Shown piece by piece: positions 8,071-16,069 of a stretch of DNA of 64,000 bases. A model generated the notes under the pieces. It had not been told where the DNA came from. It searched no databases and saw nothing but the letters and a program-made list of their open reading frames with translations. This DNA comes from Sedimenticola_A sp040506895 (GTDB taxonomy: Bacteria > Pseudomonadota > Gammaproteobacteria > Chromatiales > Chromatiaceae): positions 2,046,001-2,110,000 of the forward strand of contig JBEVVY010000001.1 of NCBI GenBank assembly GCA_040506895.1, read 5' to 3'. The position numbers and the translations under genes are program-made. How positions within the stretch are numbered: position 1 is the first letter of the stretch; the number at the start of each line of letters is the position of its first letter.

Positions 8071-9405
8071 CTAAAGGAGTAATTTTCGCAAATCACCAAG
8101 CAATCCGGACAACAGCGTGCTGAACCTTGCCGCCTGCGCACCGTCGATGACCCGGTGATCATAGGAGAGCGACAGGGGCAACATCAGCCGCGGCTGAAAC
8201 GCCTCACCATCCCACACCGGTTTCATGGCGGAACGGGAAACACCCAGGATCGCCACTTCCGGCGCATTCACGATAGGCGTGAAGGCGGTTCCGCCGATCC
8301 CGCCCAGGCTGGAAATGGAGAAGCATCCCCCCTTCAGATCCGCCGGTGCCAGCTTGCCATCCCGGGCACGGCCGCTCACCTCAACCAGTTCCTGTGCCAG
8401 TTCGAAGATACCCTTCTTGTCCACATCACGGATCACCGGCACCATCAGGCCATTGGGCGTATCCACTGCTATACCGATATGGAAGTAGCGTTTGTAGATC
8501 AGGCTCTCGCCATCGGCACTGAGGGAGCTGTTGAACTCCGGCATCTGCTGCAGGGCCCCCACACACGCCTTCATGAGAAAAGGCATGAAGGTGAGACGGA
8601 TATCCTGTTTCGCGGCAATGCCCTTCTGCTCCTGGCGGAACGCCTCCAGGTCGGTGATGTCCGCCTCATCGAACTGGGTGACATGGGGAACATTGAGCCA
8701 GCAGGCGCTGAGATGGGCACCACTGATCTTCTTGATGCGGCCGAGTGGCTGCTCATCGATCTCACCAAAGGCGGAAAAATCCACTTCGGGGATGGCCGGC
8801 AGGGTTAATGCTCCACCCTTTGCAGGGGCCGCGCCACCACCGGCCAATACGCTCTTTACGAAGTTCTGCACATCATCCTTGGTAACACGCCCCTTGGAGC
8901 CCGAACCTCTCACCTGTAGCAGGTCGACGCCAAGCTCCCTGGCAAAACGGCGCACAGAGGGGCTGGCATGGGCAGTCACCGCCGGGGCGTCCGAGGGCCG
9001 CACCAGTACCGGTGGCTGCTGGGGCTGCTTCTCTCCCGGCAGTCGCTTGGCTTCTGCAGGCTGTTCCACGGGTGCGGGGGCTGGCGCCTGAACCGGCTCC
9101 ACCTCTTCCGCTGCGGGAGCCGGTGCACCACCCTGATCTGCAGGCTCCTCGGCGGCGGCCTCCTGGTCCACGTCCATCACCAGCAGTATGTCACCCTCGC
9201 TGACGGTATCGCCGACCTTGATGGAAATGCTCTTCACCTCACCCGCGTGAGGTGACGGGATCTCCATGGTCGCCTTGTCGCTCTCCAGGGTGATCAGAGA
9301 TGCCTCCACCTCGACCCTGTCGCCGGGATTGACCAGCACCTCGATCACTTCCACTCCGGAAAAGTCTCCGATATCCGGAACCAATACTTTTGTTTCAGTA
9401 CCCAC
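8071..9405 (-). CDS. aceF: Pyruvate dehydrogenase E2, dihydrolipoyl acetyltransferase
   Basis: A 444-aa protein that transfers the acetyl group from E1 to CoA. Domains in order: one lipoyl domain (Lys44 in ESDKATM), a long Pro/Ala linker, a peripheral-subunit-binding domain (VRRFARELGVDL), and the C-terminal catalytic domain ending with the active-site SYDHRVIDGA motif. It has one lipoyl domain where E. coli has three; the downstream LpdA contributes another. The start is set at GTG 9405 because GGAG lies 8 bases upstream and homology begins there; the frame also stays open to a TTG at 9471 that overlaps the aceE stop, which adds 22 unlike residues. Second gene of the aceE operon. Confidence 0.94.
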   Translation of the reverse strand: MGTETKVLVPDIGDFSGVEVIEVLVNPGDRVEVEASLITLESDKATMEIPSPHAGEVKSISIKVGDTVSEGDILLVMDVDQEAAAEEPADQGGAPAPAAEEVEPVQAPAPAPVEQPAEAKRLPGEKQPQQPPVLVRPSDAPAVTAHASPSVRRFARELGVDLLQVRGSGSKGRVTKDDVQNFVKSVLAGGGAAPAKGGALTLPAIPEVDFSAFGEIDEQPLGRIKKISGAHLSACWLNVPHVTQFDEADITDLEAFRQEQKGIAAKQDIRLTFMPFLMKACVGALQQMPEFNSSLSADGESLIYKRYFHIGIAVDTPNGLMVPVIRDVDKKGIFELAQELVEVSGRARDGKLAPADLKGGCFSISSLGGIGGTAFTPIVNAPEVAILGVSRSAMKPVWDGEAFQPRLMLPLSLSYDHRVIDGAQAARFSTLLSGLLGDLRKLLL

Positions 9406-9467
9406 TCTGTGCACTCCAACACGCTGTAGAATCCTGTCCTGCGGGACAGGATACTGATGAATCTTGA

Positions 9468-12122
9468 TCAAACCGTTACCGGGTTCGGCTTCTCGGGATC
9501 GATGCGGTATTTCTTGATCGCCTTGTTCACTTCGGACACCGGCACATCGCCCTGGTCTGCCAGGGATTTGAGTGCCGCCAGAACGATGTAGTAACGGTTG
9601 ACCTCGAAGAACTTGCGCAGCTGTGAGCGCATGTCACTGCGACCGTAGCCATCGGTACCGAGCACACGGTAGTCCGCCGGAACGAAGGTACGGATCTGGT
9701 CCGCGTAGGAGCGCATATAGTCGGTCGCCGCCACAACAGGTCCCTTGCGCTTGCCGAGCTGTTCCTCCACGTAGCTGACCCTGGGTTTCTTGTCTGGGTG
9801 CAGCATGTTCCAACGCTCCTTGTCGAGACCCTCTTTTCTCAGCTCATTGAAGCTGGTGACGCTCCAGATGTCCGCGGAGACGTTGAAGTCTTTCTCCAGC
9901 AGTTCACCGGCAGCAATCACTTCGCGCAGAATGGTGCCACTGCCGAGCAGCTGCACCTTGGTCTTCTTGCGACCACCGGCCTTGTACAGGTACATGCCCT
10001 TGATGATGCCGTCCTCGACACCCTTGGGCATTGCCGGCTGGGTGTAGTTCTCGTTCATCACCGTGATGTAGTAGAAGACGTTCTCCTGCTCCTGGTACAT
10101 GCGACGCATACCGTCCTGAACCACCACGGCGAGCTCGTAGGCGAAAGCCGGATCGTACGAGATGCAGTTGGGGATGGTCGCCGCCTGCAGGTGGCTGTGG
10201 CCATCCTGGTGCTGCAGACCCTCGCCCGCCAGGGTGGTACGTCCCGCCGTTCCACCGATAAGGAAACCGCGGGCCTGCATGTCCCCTGCCGCCCATGCCA
10301 GGTCGCCGATACGCTGGAAACCGAACATGGAGTAGTAGACGTAGAAAGGAATCATGCTGGCGCCATGATTACTGTAGGAGGTGGCCGCGGCGATCCATGA
10401 CGACATGGCGCCCGCCTCGTTGATACCCTCCTGCAGCACCTGGCCCTTCTTGTCCTCGCGGTAGTACATCACCTGGTCGGAATCCACCGGCGTGTAGAGC
10501 TGGCCGACGGAGGAGTAGATACCCAGCTGGCGGAACATGCCCTCCATGCCGAAGGTACGTGCCTCGTCCGGGATGATGGGCACCACGTACTTGCCGACCT
10601 TCTTGTCCCTGATAAGGGTGGTCAGCATGCGTACGAAGGCCATGGTGGTGGACATCTCCTTCTCGCCGGTACCTTCCAGAAGCGCCTTGAAGAAATCGAG
10701 TTCAGGCACCTCCAGCTTGGGCGCCTCGGTGAAGCGCGCCGGCAGATAGCCGCCGAGCTCCTGGCGCCGCTCCTGCATGTACTTCAGTTCAGGACTGTCC
10801 GACGCCGGCTTGTAGAAAGGCGTCGCATTGATCTGCTCATCGGGGATGGGAATATTGAACCGGTCACGGAACGCCTTGAGGGCCGCCTCACCCATCTTCT
10901 TCTGGGAGTGGGTGATATTCTGTCCTTCACCCGCGACACCCATACCGTAACCCTTGACGGTCTTGGCCAGGATCACGGTGGGCTGACCGGTGTGCTTGAC
11001 CGCCGCCGAGTAGGCGGCGAACACCTTGTGGGGATCGTGACCACCGCGGTTCAGACGCCAGATATCGTCATCGGTCATGTTGGCCACCATGTCGGCCAAC
11101 TCCGGATACTTGCCGAAGAAGTGCTCACGGGTATAGGCGCCACCCTTGGCCTTGTAGGCCTGGTAATCACCGTCCACGCACTCTTCCATGCGCTTGATCA
11201 GGGTACCGTTCTTGTCCCGGGCAAGCAGTGGATCCCAGTAACCACCCCAGACCACCTTGATCACGTTCCAGCCGGCACCGCGGAAGACACCCTCCAGCTC
11301 CTGGATGATCTTGCCGTTGCCGCGCACCGGACCGTCCAGGCGCTGCAGGTTGCAGTTGACCACGAAGACCAGGTTGTCCAGGCGCTCACGACCTGCGAGT
11401 GAGATCGCACCCAGGGCCTCGGGTTCGTCCATCTCGCCATCGCCCATGAATGCCCAGACCTTGCGCTTGTCGGTGTTGAGTACACCGCGATCATGGAGGT
11501 ATCGCATGAAACGGGCCTGGTAGATCGCCATCAGGGGCCCCAGCCCCATGGAGACCGTGGGGAACTGCCAGAAACCGGGCATCAGCCAGGGATGGGGATA
11601 TGAAGAGAGACCCTCGCCATCGGCCTCCTGGCGGAAATTGTAGAGCTCGTCCTCGCTGATCCGCCCTTCCAGGTAGGCGCGGGCATAGATGCCGGGCGCA
11701 GAGTGCCCCTGGAAAAAGATCAGGTCGCCATCCCTGGAGTCGGTACGGCCATGGAAGAAGTGATTGAAACCCACATCGAACAGGGTTGCCGAAGAGGCGA
11801 AGCTGGAAATATGACCGCCCAGCTCCGTGGAGATACGGTTGGCCTGCACCACCATCGCCATGGCGTTCCAGCGGATAAAGGAGCGGATTCTGCGTTCCAT
11901 GGCGCGGTCGCCCGGGAAACGCTCCTGCTGGGTTACCGGAATGGAGTTGACATAGGCGGTGTTCGCGCTGAACGGGAGATAGGCACCGGAGCGGCGCGCC
12001 TTGTCCACCAGCTTCTCGATCAGGTAGTGAGCCCGGTCAATGCCCTCGTTTTCGAGGACGCCTTCCAATGCATCGAGCCACTCCTGTGTCTCCTGAGGAT
12101 CGATATCAGGTTTCATAGCCAT
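9468..12122 (-). CDS. aceE: Pyruvate dehydrogenase E1 component, homodimeric type
   Basis: An 884-aa single-chain E1 that decarboxylates pyruvate with thiamine diphosphate and acetylates the E2 lipoyl arm. The length matches the AceE family. The ThDP motif begins at GDGEMDEPEALGAI and runs to NCNLQRLDGPV; the N-terminal helix that docks on E2 (DPQETQEWLDALEGVL) is present, as are the conserved C-terminal VPADYRVLGTDGYGRSD residues. First gene of the operon aceE-aceF-lpdA-esterase. The leader holds a probable promoter with a palindrome across its -35 element, so the whole complex may be under one repressor. An ATG two codons downstream is an alternative start. Confidence 0.97.
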   Translation of the reverse strand: MAMKPDIDPQETQEWLDALEGVLENEGIDRAHYLIEKLVDKARRSGAYLPFSANTAYVNSIPVTQQERFPGDRAMERRIRSFIRWNAMAMVVQANRISTELGGHISSFASSATLFDVGFNHFFHGRTDSRDGDLIFFQGHSAPGIYARAYLEGRISEDELYNFRQEADGEGLSSYPHPWLMPGFWQFPTVSMGLGPLMAIYQARFMRYLHDRGVLNTDKRKVWAFMGDGEMDEPEALGAISLAGRERLDNLVFVVNCNLQRLDGPVRGNGKIIQELEGVFRGAGWNVIKVVWGGYWDPLLARDKNGTLIKRMEECVDGDYQAYKAKGGAYTREHFFGKYPELADMVANMTDDDIWRLNRGGHDPHKVFAAYSAAVKHTGQPTVILAKTVKGYGMGVAGEGQNITHSQKKMGEAALKAFRDRFNIPIPDEQINATPFYKPASDSPELKYMQERRQELGGYLPARFTEAPKLEVPELDFFKALLEGTGEKEMSTTMAFVRMLTTLIRDKKVGKYVVPIIPDEARTFGMEGMFRQLGIYSSVGQLYTPVDSDQVMYYREDKKGQVLQEGINEAGAMSSWIAAATSYSNHGASMIPFYVYYSMFGFQRIGDLAWAAGDMQARGFLIGGTAGRTTLAGEGLQHQDGHSHLQAATIPNCISYDPAFAYELAVVVQDGMRRMYQEQENVFYYITVMNENYTQPAMPKGVEDGIIKGMYLYKAGGRKKTKVQLLGSGTILREVIAAGELLEKDFNVSADIWSVTSFNELRKEGLDKERWNMLHPDKKPRVSYVEEQLGKRKGPVVAATDYMRSYADQIRTFVPADYRVLGTDGYGRSDMRSQLRKFFEVNRYYIVLAALKSLADQGDVPVSEVNKAIKKYRIDPEKPNPVTV

Positions 12123-12219
12123 AAATTCTCTCTTGGCTTAAATAAATTAATCTTTCATTTACCCAGTAACAAAAGGAAATATTCGGTATATCTATAACAG
12201 AGAACCCTATTATTGATAT

Positions 12220-12249
12220 ATTTAATCCTTTGTATTGCGTAGTGCAATA
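12220..12249 (-). promoter_or_regulatory. Probable aceE promoter with an operator-like palindrome
   Basis: Read on the minus strand: -35 TTGCAC (12247-12242), 16-base spacer, -10 TTAAAT (12225-12220), about 100 bases upstream of aceE. The palindrome TATTGC-5-GCAATA at 12233-12249 covers the -35 box, where a bound repressor would block polymerase. The half-site does not look like the enterobacterial PdhR site, so the regulator is unknown. Confidence 0.5.
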
Positions 12250-12379
12250 TACAAGATTCCCCCCCCGGATCCAACCCCAAATAGTTCGGGGATAAGCAGA
12301 AAACAAGAGAGAAAGCAGCCTGGTAGAGAGAATAGAAGGTCTGAAGGGAAATTTTATTGTTTTCGAGGATCAGGGTTGG

Positions 12380-12827
12380 TGGAAGTGCAGGAAATGCATT
12401 CCGACATGGATGTCGGTATTAGAGCAACTCAGGAGCAATCACCTGCAGGACGCAGGTGAGGAGCGATAGCAGGATGCGGTAGCTTTGCAGAGAGCAATTT
12501 CCTGTCCGTACAGTCGCTTTCGGCATCCTGCCTTACGCGACACCTGCACATCCCTGTGCAATGTCCCGTACATGCGCCGCTCCTCGGCTCTGGCATCCTG
12601 CTTCGCTCTACCTCCTGCATCTGACCCATATGGATGTGGGAAATGCAAAAGGATTGCCGGGAGCAATCCTTGCCCTGCAGTCGTGCGCCCGCGGCATACG
12701 ACCGCCAGGGATGGCGGAAGTGCAGGAAATGCAGGAGCAATTTCCTGCCCGTACATCCTGTACATGCGCCGCTCCTGCGCATCCCTGCGCATCCCTGCGC
12801 CCGCGGCATACCGTACATCCTGTACAT
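12380..12827. repeat. Palindrome-rich repeat block
   Basis: About 450 bases made of short reiterated words (GCAGGAAATGCA, GGAGCAATTTCCTG, CATGCGCCGCTCCT, CGCCCGCGGCATAC) and small perfect hairpins with 7-bp arms: 12401-12416 (CCGACAT), 12440-12458 (CACCTGC), 12651-12669 (GGATTGC), plus two GTACATCCTGTAC dyads near 12754 and 12813. Frames exist on both strands but are translations of the repeat. A related piece occurs at 24554-24614, again next to a terminator. Confidence 0.75.
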
Positions 12828-12859
12828 AAAAAAAGCCTGCAGGATATTCCTGCAGGCTT
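12828..12859 (-). terminator. Rho-independent terminator of the long sulfur globule gene
   Basis: On the minus strand AAGCCTGCAGG, a short ATATT-type loop, CCTGCAGGCTT, then a run of seven T. It lies 25 bases past the stop of the gene ending at 12884. Confidence 0.9.
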
Positions 12860-12883
12860 CTCATCTGATCCGAAACGTCCGGA

Positions 12884-13492
12884 TTAGATCGGGCGATGGA
12901 TGCGACGCTCTTCCATCTCTTTGCGCATGGAAGCGTGGCGCTCACGTGCAGCCTCGCGACGCTCCTCAACCTGCTTCATCATCTCGTCACGACGGGTCTG
13001 CATCTCTTTGCGCAGCTCATCACGACGGGCACCGAACTCGGGCGCCTCGAAAGGACGACGGGCAATGGAAGGAAATTCAGGTGCTTCGAAAGGACGACGG
13101 GCCAGCGGCGCAAACTCGTTACCGAAAGGCGCAGCAGCGAACTGCTCGGCAATCTTGCGCTGGGCTTCAACCGCATCCTGAATCATCTTGGCCTGCTGCT
13201 CGGCAAATGCCTTCTGCTGATCCGCGATGGCCTTGGTCTGATCTTCGCTTACACCGACGTAAGGCGCGCCGTAGGGGGCGTAGCCGTAAGGGGCATAACC
13301 GTAATGGTAGGGGTGGCCGTAACCATACCCACGACCGTATGCACTGGTGCGAGCGCTGAAATTCATGCTGAAGGCACCATCGCCCCAGCCATCACCAAGG
13401 CCGTTCCAGGGACCGCCTCCCCACCAGGCGCTGGCGGTCATCGAAGCGGTAGCAAGTACTGCAGCAGTAGTCAGTTTGCTTATCTTTTTCAT
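12884..13492 (-). CDS. Sulfur globule protein with a charged coiled-coil C-terminal extension
   Basis: A 202-aa exported protein. The N-terminus is a signal peptide (cleavage expected at ASA-WW, residue 22) followed by a WWGGGPWNG start and a Gly/Tyr/Pro/His-rich region (residues ~23-80, repeats of the YGYAPYG type). This matches the small structural proteins that coat periplasmic sulfur globules in purple and colourless sulfur bacteria, and the gene lies 111 bases from a shorter paralogue. Known globule proteins are normally only about 90-120 residues. Here residues ~82-202 add an Ala/Gln/Arg/Glu-rich helical segment with two copies of RRPFEAPEF and a long charged tail. Start supported by AAGGAT upstream. 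The globule role is inferred from resemblance and neighbourhood. Confidence 0.8.
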   Translation of the reverse strand: MKKISKLTTAAVLATASMTASAWWGGGPWNGLGDGWGDGAFSMNFSARTSAYGRGYGYGHPYHYGYAPYGYAPYGAPYVGVSEDQTKAIADQQKAFAEQQAKMIQDAVEAQRKIAEQFAAAPFGNEFAPLARRPFEAPEFPSIARRPFEAPEFGARRDELRKEMQTRRDEMMKQVEERREAARERHASMRKEMEERRIHRPI

Positions 13493-13588
13493 GAGATTGA
13501 TCCTTATAACCCTGACGGGCCAAAGGGCCGGCAGGTCAAATTCTGTAGAGGCACCTCCGTGTGCCCAAACCGTCCCTGGCTCTCTTTG

Positions 13589-13605
13589 AAGACTAGGCTA
13601 GTCTT
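13589..13605. other. 17-base dyad over the stop of the short sulfur globule gene
   Basis: AAGACTAG-G-CTAGTCTT (plus strand) starts just past and includes part of the stop codon of the gene ending at 13604. It has no T run, so it may be a 3' stabiliser or an operator for the next gene rather than a terminator. Confidence 0.35.
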
Positions 13606-13921
13606 ACTTGGCTTCTGCAGCAGGAGCAGCAGGTGCTACCGGAGCAACAGGAGCGTAGGGGTAGCCGTAGCCACCGTAGGGGTAGCCGTAACCACCGTAG
13701 GGGTAGCCGTAACCGTAGTAGGGGTGGCCATAGCCGTAACCGCGACCGTAGCCGGAACCACGACCGCTGAAGTTCATGTTGAAATCACCCCAGCCGTCAC
13801 CCCAGCCGTCACCGAGACCATTCCAGGGACCACCGCCCCAAGGACCGCCCCACCAGGCAGATGCAGAAGCGGAAGCAGCGAGCATTGCAGCAACAGCAGC
13901 AGCTTTAACGATGTTTTTCAT
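13604..13921 (-). CDS. Sulfur globule protein (CV1/CV2 type)
   Basis: A 105-aa exported structural protein: signal peptide of 22 residues ending ASASA, mature start WWGGPWGGGPWNG, a DGWGDFNMNFSGRG block, then tandem YGYPYGG repeats and a short Ala/Pro/Val tail. Length, composition and repeat type fit the family that forms the protein coat of periplasmic sulfur globules in Chromatiales, so the cell probably stores sulfur. The start ATG at 13921 has GGAG 7-8 bases upstream; the frame stays open upstream to 14002 but that part lacks protein character and contains a leader hairpin. The longer paralogue follows 111 bases downstream and may be transcribed with it or separately. Confidence 0.87.
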   Translation of the reverse strand: MKNIVKAAAVAAMLAASASASAWWGGPWGGGPWNGLGDGWGDGWGDFNMNFSGRGSGYGRGYGYGHPYYGYGYPYGGYGYPYGGYGYPYAPVAPVAPAAPAAEAK

Positions 13922-14170
13922 AATCTTCTCCGTATATATATCTGATTCATTCAGTTTGTAGACGGGAGAGCTTATTACTCCTTCGCTCTCCTGGAGATAC
14001 ACTTTATTAGTAATTACTTAAATTATCTAATTACAATTTTTTATTTTTTTTTATAGAAAAAATATATGAGATTCAGATAGTTATTTAATTCCCAGGAATT
14101 AACGGAAACGTAAAGAAGTGCACATTACTCCACAGCACGCACATCACCCCACCAGGTAAACCGCTGCAGC
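13922..14170 (-). promoter_or_regulatory. Very AT-rich leader/promoter region of the sulfur globule genes
   Basis: About 250 bases with no gene. The part at 13999-14090 is extremely AT-rich with A and T runs, like the UP-element context of a strong promoter, in contrast to the GC-rich surroundings. Several -10-like words exist on the minus strand (TAATAA, TTAGAT) but no single -35/-10 pair stands out. Confidence 0.45.
13965..13991 (-). promoter_or_regulatory. Leader hairpin upstream of the sulfur globule gene
   Basis: On the minus strand GGAGAGC, 13-base loop containing GGAG, GCTCTCC: a perfect 7-bp stem 44-70 bases before the start codon. If transcribed it would sit in the 5' untranslated region and could stabilise the mRNA or be a protein target. 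Confidence 0.45.
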
Positions 14171-14201
14171 AAAAAAAAGCCCCTTCAACAATGAAGGGGC
14201 T
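14171..14201 (-). terminator. Rho-independent terminator of mlaA
   Basis: Minus strand: AGCCCCTTCA, loop TTGT, TGAAGGGGCT followed by seven T. A 10-bp perfect stem 30 bases past the mlaA stop. Confidence 0.9.
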
Positions 14202-14230
14202 CATCTGTCTTGTTACCCGGGATTCTGTTC

Positions 14231-14956
14231 TTACTCTTCGAACTCTTCCGGCGGTGGGTTGCCGTCGTAGACATCGTTTCTGCGTTTCTGCAGGTATGCA
14301 TCCCGCGTAAACTCGTAGGGATCGAGGGCGGCCTCTTCGAGAACCCGGCTGGCACCCAGAAGATCAGCACGCTTGTCGATCCCCCTCAGCACCAGCAGAC
14401 CGTTACGCCAGCGGTTGGGGGTCACGATGCGTACAGGGTCGGTATACCAGTCCACTACGATGCCGAAAATACCGCGTCCGCTGGTGGATCCGAGAACCGG
14501 CAGAACGATATATGGACCGGGTCCCGCCCCCCAGACGCCGAGGGTCTGATCGAAGTCCTCACCGTACTTGTCCATGTTCAGATTGGAGGCGACATCAATG
14601 AAGCCGAGAATACCCACCGTGGAGTTGACCAGCACGCGTCCCACATCACTGGCAGCCCTTGTCAGCTTCAGTTGGAGCAGGTTGTTGATCGCGGAGCCCA
14701 CGTCGGCGAGGTTGCCGAAGAAGTTGGTGATACCCGTATCCACAGGCGCCGGCATGACCGCCTTGTAGCCTTCGGCCAGCGGCTTCACGATTGCCCGGTC
14801 CAGGGCATCGTTGAATTCGTACATCGCCCGGTTGAATCCCTCGATCGGATCTCTCGGGTCACTGTAATCGCTGGTCGTCGCGCAGCCGGTCAGCAACGCC
14901 AGCATCGCCGAAAGGAGGATAACCCTGAATCTGTTCACCAGGCCTCTGTTAGCCAT
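14231..14956 (-). CDS. mlaA: Outer-membrane lipoprotein MlaA (VacJ)
   Basis: A 241-aa lipoprotein: signal peptide with lipobox LLTG-Cys25, then the MlaA domain with DPIEGFNRAMYEFND, the VGSAINNLLQLKL segment and the conserved GPYIVLPVLGSTSGRG and DWYTDP blocks. MlaA sits in the outer membrane and removes misplaced phospholipids from the outer leaflet, handing them to MlaC in the periplasm. It stands alone with its own terminator; an MlaC-like gene lies separately at 35525. The C-terminus ends in an acidic PPPEEFEE tail. Weak AAGGA ribosome site about 10 bases before the ATG. Confidence 0.95.
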   Translation of the reverse strand: MANRGLVNRFRVILLSAMLALLTGCATTSDYSDPRDPIEGFNRAMYEFNDALDRAIVKPLAEGYKAVMPAPVDTGITNFFGNLADVGSAINNLLQLKLTRAASDVGRVLVNSTVGILGFIDVASNLNMDKYGEDFDQTLGVWGAGPGPYIVLPVLGSTSGRGIFGIVVDWYTDPVRIVTPNRWRNGLLVLRGIDKRADLLGASRVLEEAALDPYEFTRDAYLQKRRNDVYDGNPPPEEFEE

Positions 14957-15093
14957 CTATTGTTATTCCTTTAGCTTGTCACTCTATCCACAAAGAGCCT
15001 ATTGACCGAATGCCTCGGCTGTTTCCTGGAGAATCTACCACAATAAACCCACTTACAATACCCACTTAACCCATGACTTTAGGTTTTCGCAGC

Positions 15094-15987
15094 TCAATAC
15101 ACCAGCTCAACCCCGAACCCCTTTTCTCTCACAAGCTGCAGCAGCCCCTCCCTGCCCGGCAGGTGCAGCGCACCGACCGCGACGAAGACGCCTCCATCAT
15201 GGAGCAGGGCCTCGATTCTCTCAGCCATCTTGCGGTTCCGGTCATCGACCACCCGCTCCTGGATACGCTGACTCAAACCCTCGCCGTTCAACTCCATGGA
15301 CTGCTCGCTGAGTTCCGCCAGGCGCCGGAGATCTCTCTCCAGGTAGGCTTCAAGCAGTTGTTGATTCAACATCGGCAGCTCGTCGAGATTATTTAGGGTA
15401 TCCACCAGCAGGGCGACCTGATCCGCTACATCCATACCGTCGAAGACCTCCAACTGCTCCTGAACGGTCTCCAGCCCGATCACCTCCCGTCCCTGCTCGA
15501 TGGCCAGCCGGTTGAGCATGAAATCCAGAAACTCCCCGGTCTCCGCGGGGGGCACGCTCAACATGGTCGCCAGGGTCCAGGGTTTGAACTGGCGCACCAC
15601 CGCCTCGGGCACTCCCCGGGGTGCCATCGCCTCCACGCAGCGCCGGAAGATCTCGTCACCGACCACCGACTGCAGGTCCCTGCCATCGGAATAGACCATG
15701 ACGCTCATCGAGGCGAGCAGGAGCGCCGCATCGGGCTTTACCTCGATGGCCAGCAGCCGGCTGCTTTCGAAAGCCTCCCGTACCGGACGGGGCAGTGTGA
15801 GCACCCGCCTGTCTTCCGAGTGGATGGTGCCAAACAGGTAACTGACCGCGCCACCGGGCGCATGCACGCGGAACAGCAGGCCGTTGCCGCCACGCTCCTC
15901 CGTCGCAAAGGCTGCCCCACCCTGCAACAGGAGCAGGAGCAATCCCAACAGCCAGGCGTGGATCCCGCCTGTAAAACCTCTCTTCAC
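15094..15987 (-). CDS. TraB/GumN family protein, exported
   Basis: A 297-aa protein with a signal peptide (GIHAWLLGLLLLLLQGGAAFA) and a TraB/GumN domain: the N-terminal SYLFGTIHSEDRRV block, the two family GX2H-type histidine positions (GTIH and a late VGALHLPG), and an intervening helical bundle. This superfamily (PF01963) is related to Tiki-type metalloproteases; the bacterial function is not established. GTG at 15987 is chosen because GGGAG lies 6 bases upstream; the ATG two codons earlier (15993) directly abuts the same GGAG, too close to use, and the frame is open to 16071. It is divergent from rnt across about 80 bases. Confidence 0.85.
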   Translation of the reverse strand: MKRGFTGGIHAWLLGLLLLLLQGGAAFATEERGGNGLLFRVHAPGGAVSYLFGTIHSEDRRVLTLPRPVREAFESSRLLAIEVKPDAALLLASMSVMVYSDGRDLQSVVGDEIFRRCVEAMAPRGVPEAVVRQFKPWTLATMLSVPPAETGEFLDFMLNRLAIEQGREVIGLETVQEQLEVFDGMDVADQVALLVDTLNNLDELPMLNQQLLEAYLERDLRRLAELSEQSMELNGEGLSQRIQERVVDDRNRKMAERIEALLHDGGVFVAVGALHLPGREGLLQLVREKGFGVELVY

Positions 15988-16069
15988 ACTCATCTCCCGA
16001 GAAATTCCGCACAAGATTCCTACACTATAGCATCGTAAAACCCGCTCACATCCATTATCCTTTGCGGCC

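Noticed and set aside
12429..12969. Cys/Arg/Met-rich frames on both strands in the palindromic repeat block
   Set aside because: Repetitive words explain the open frames; no signal or domain is seen.
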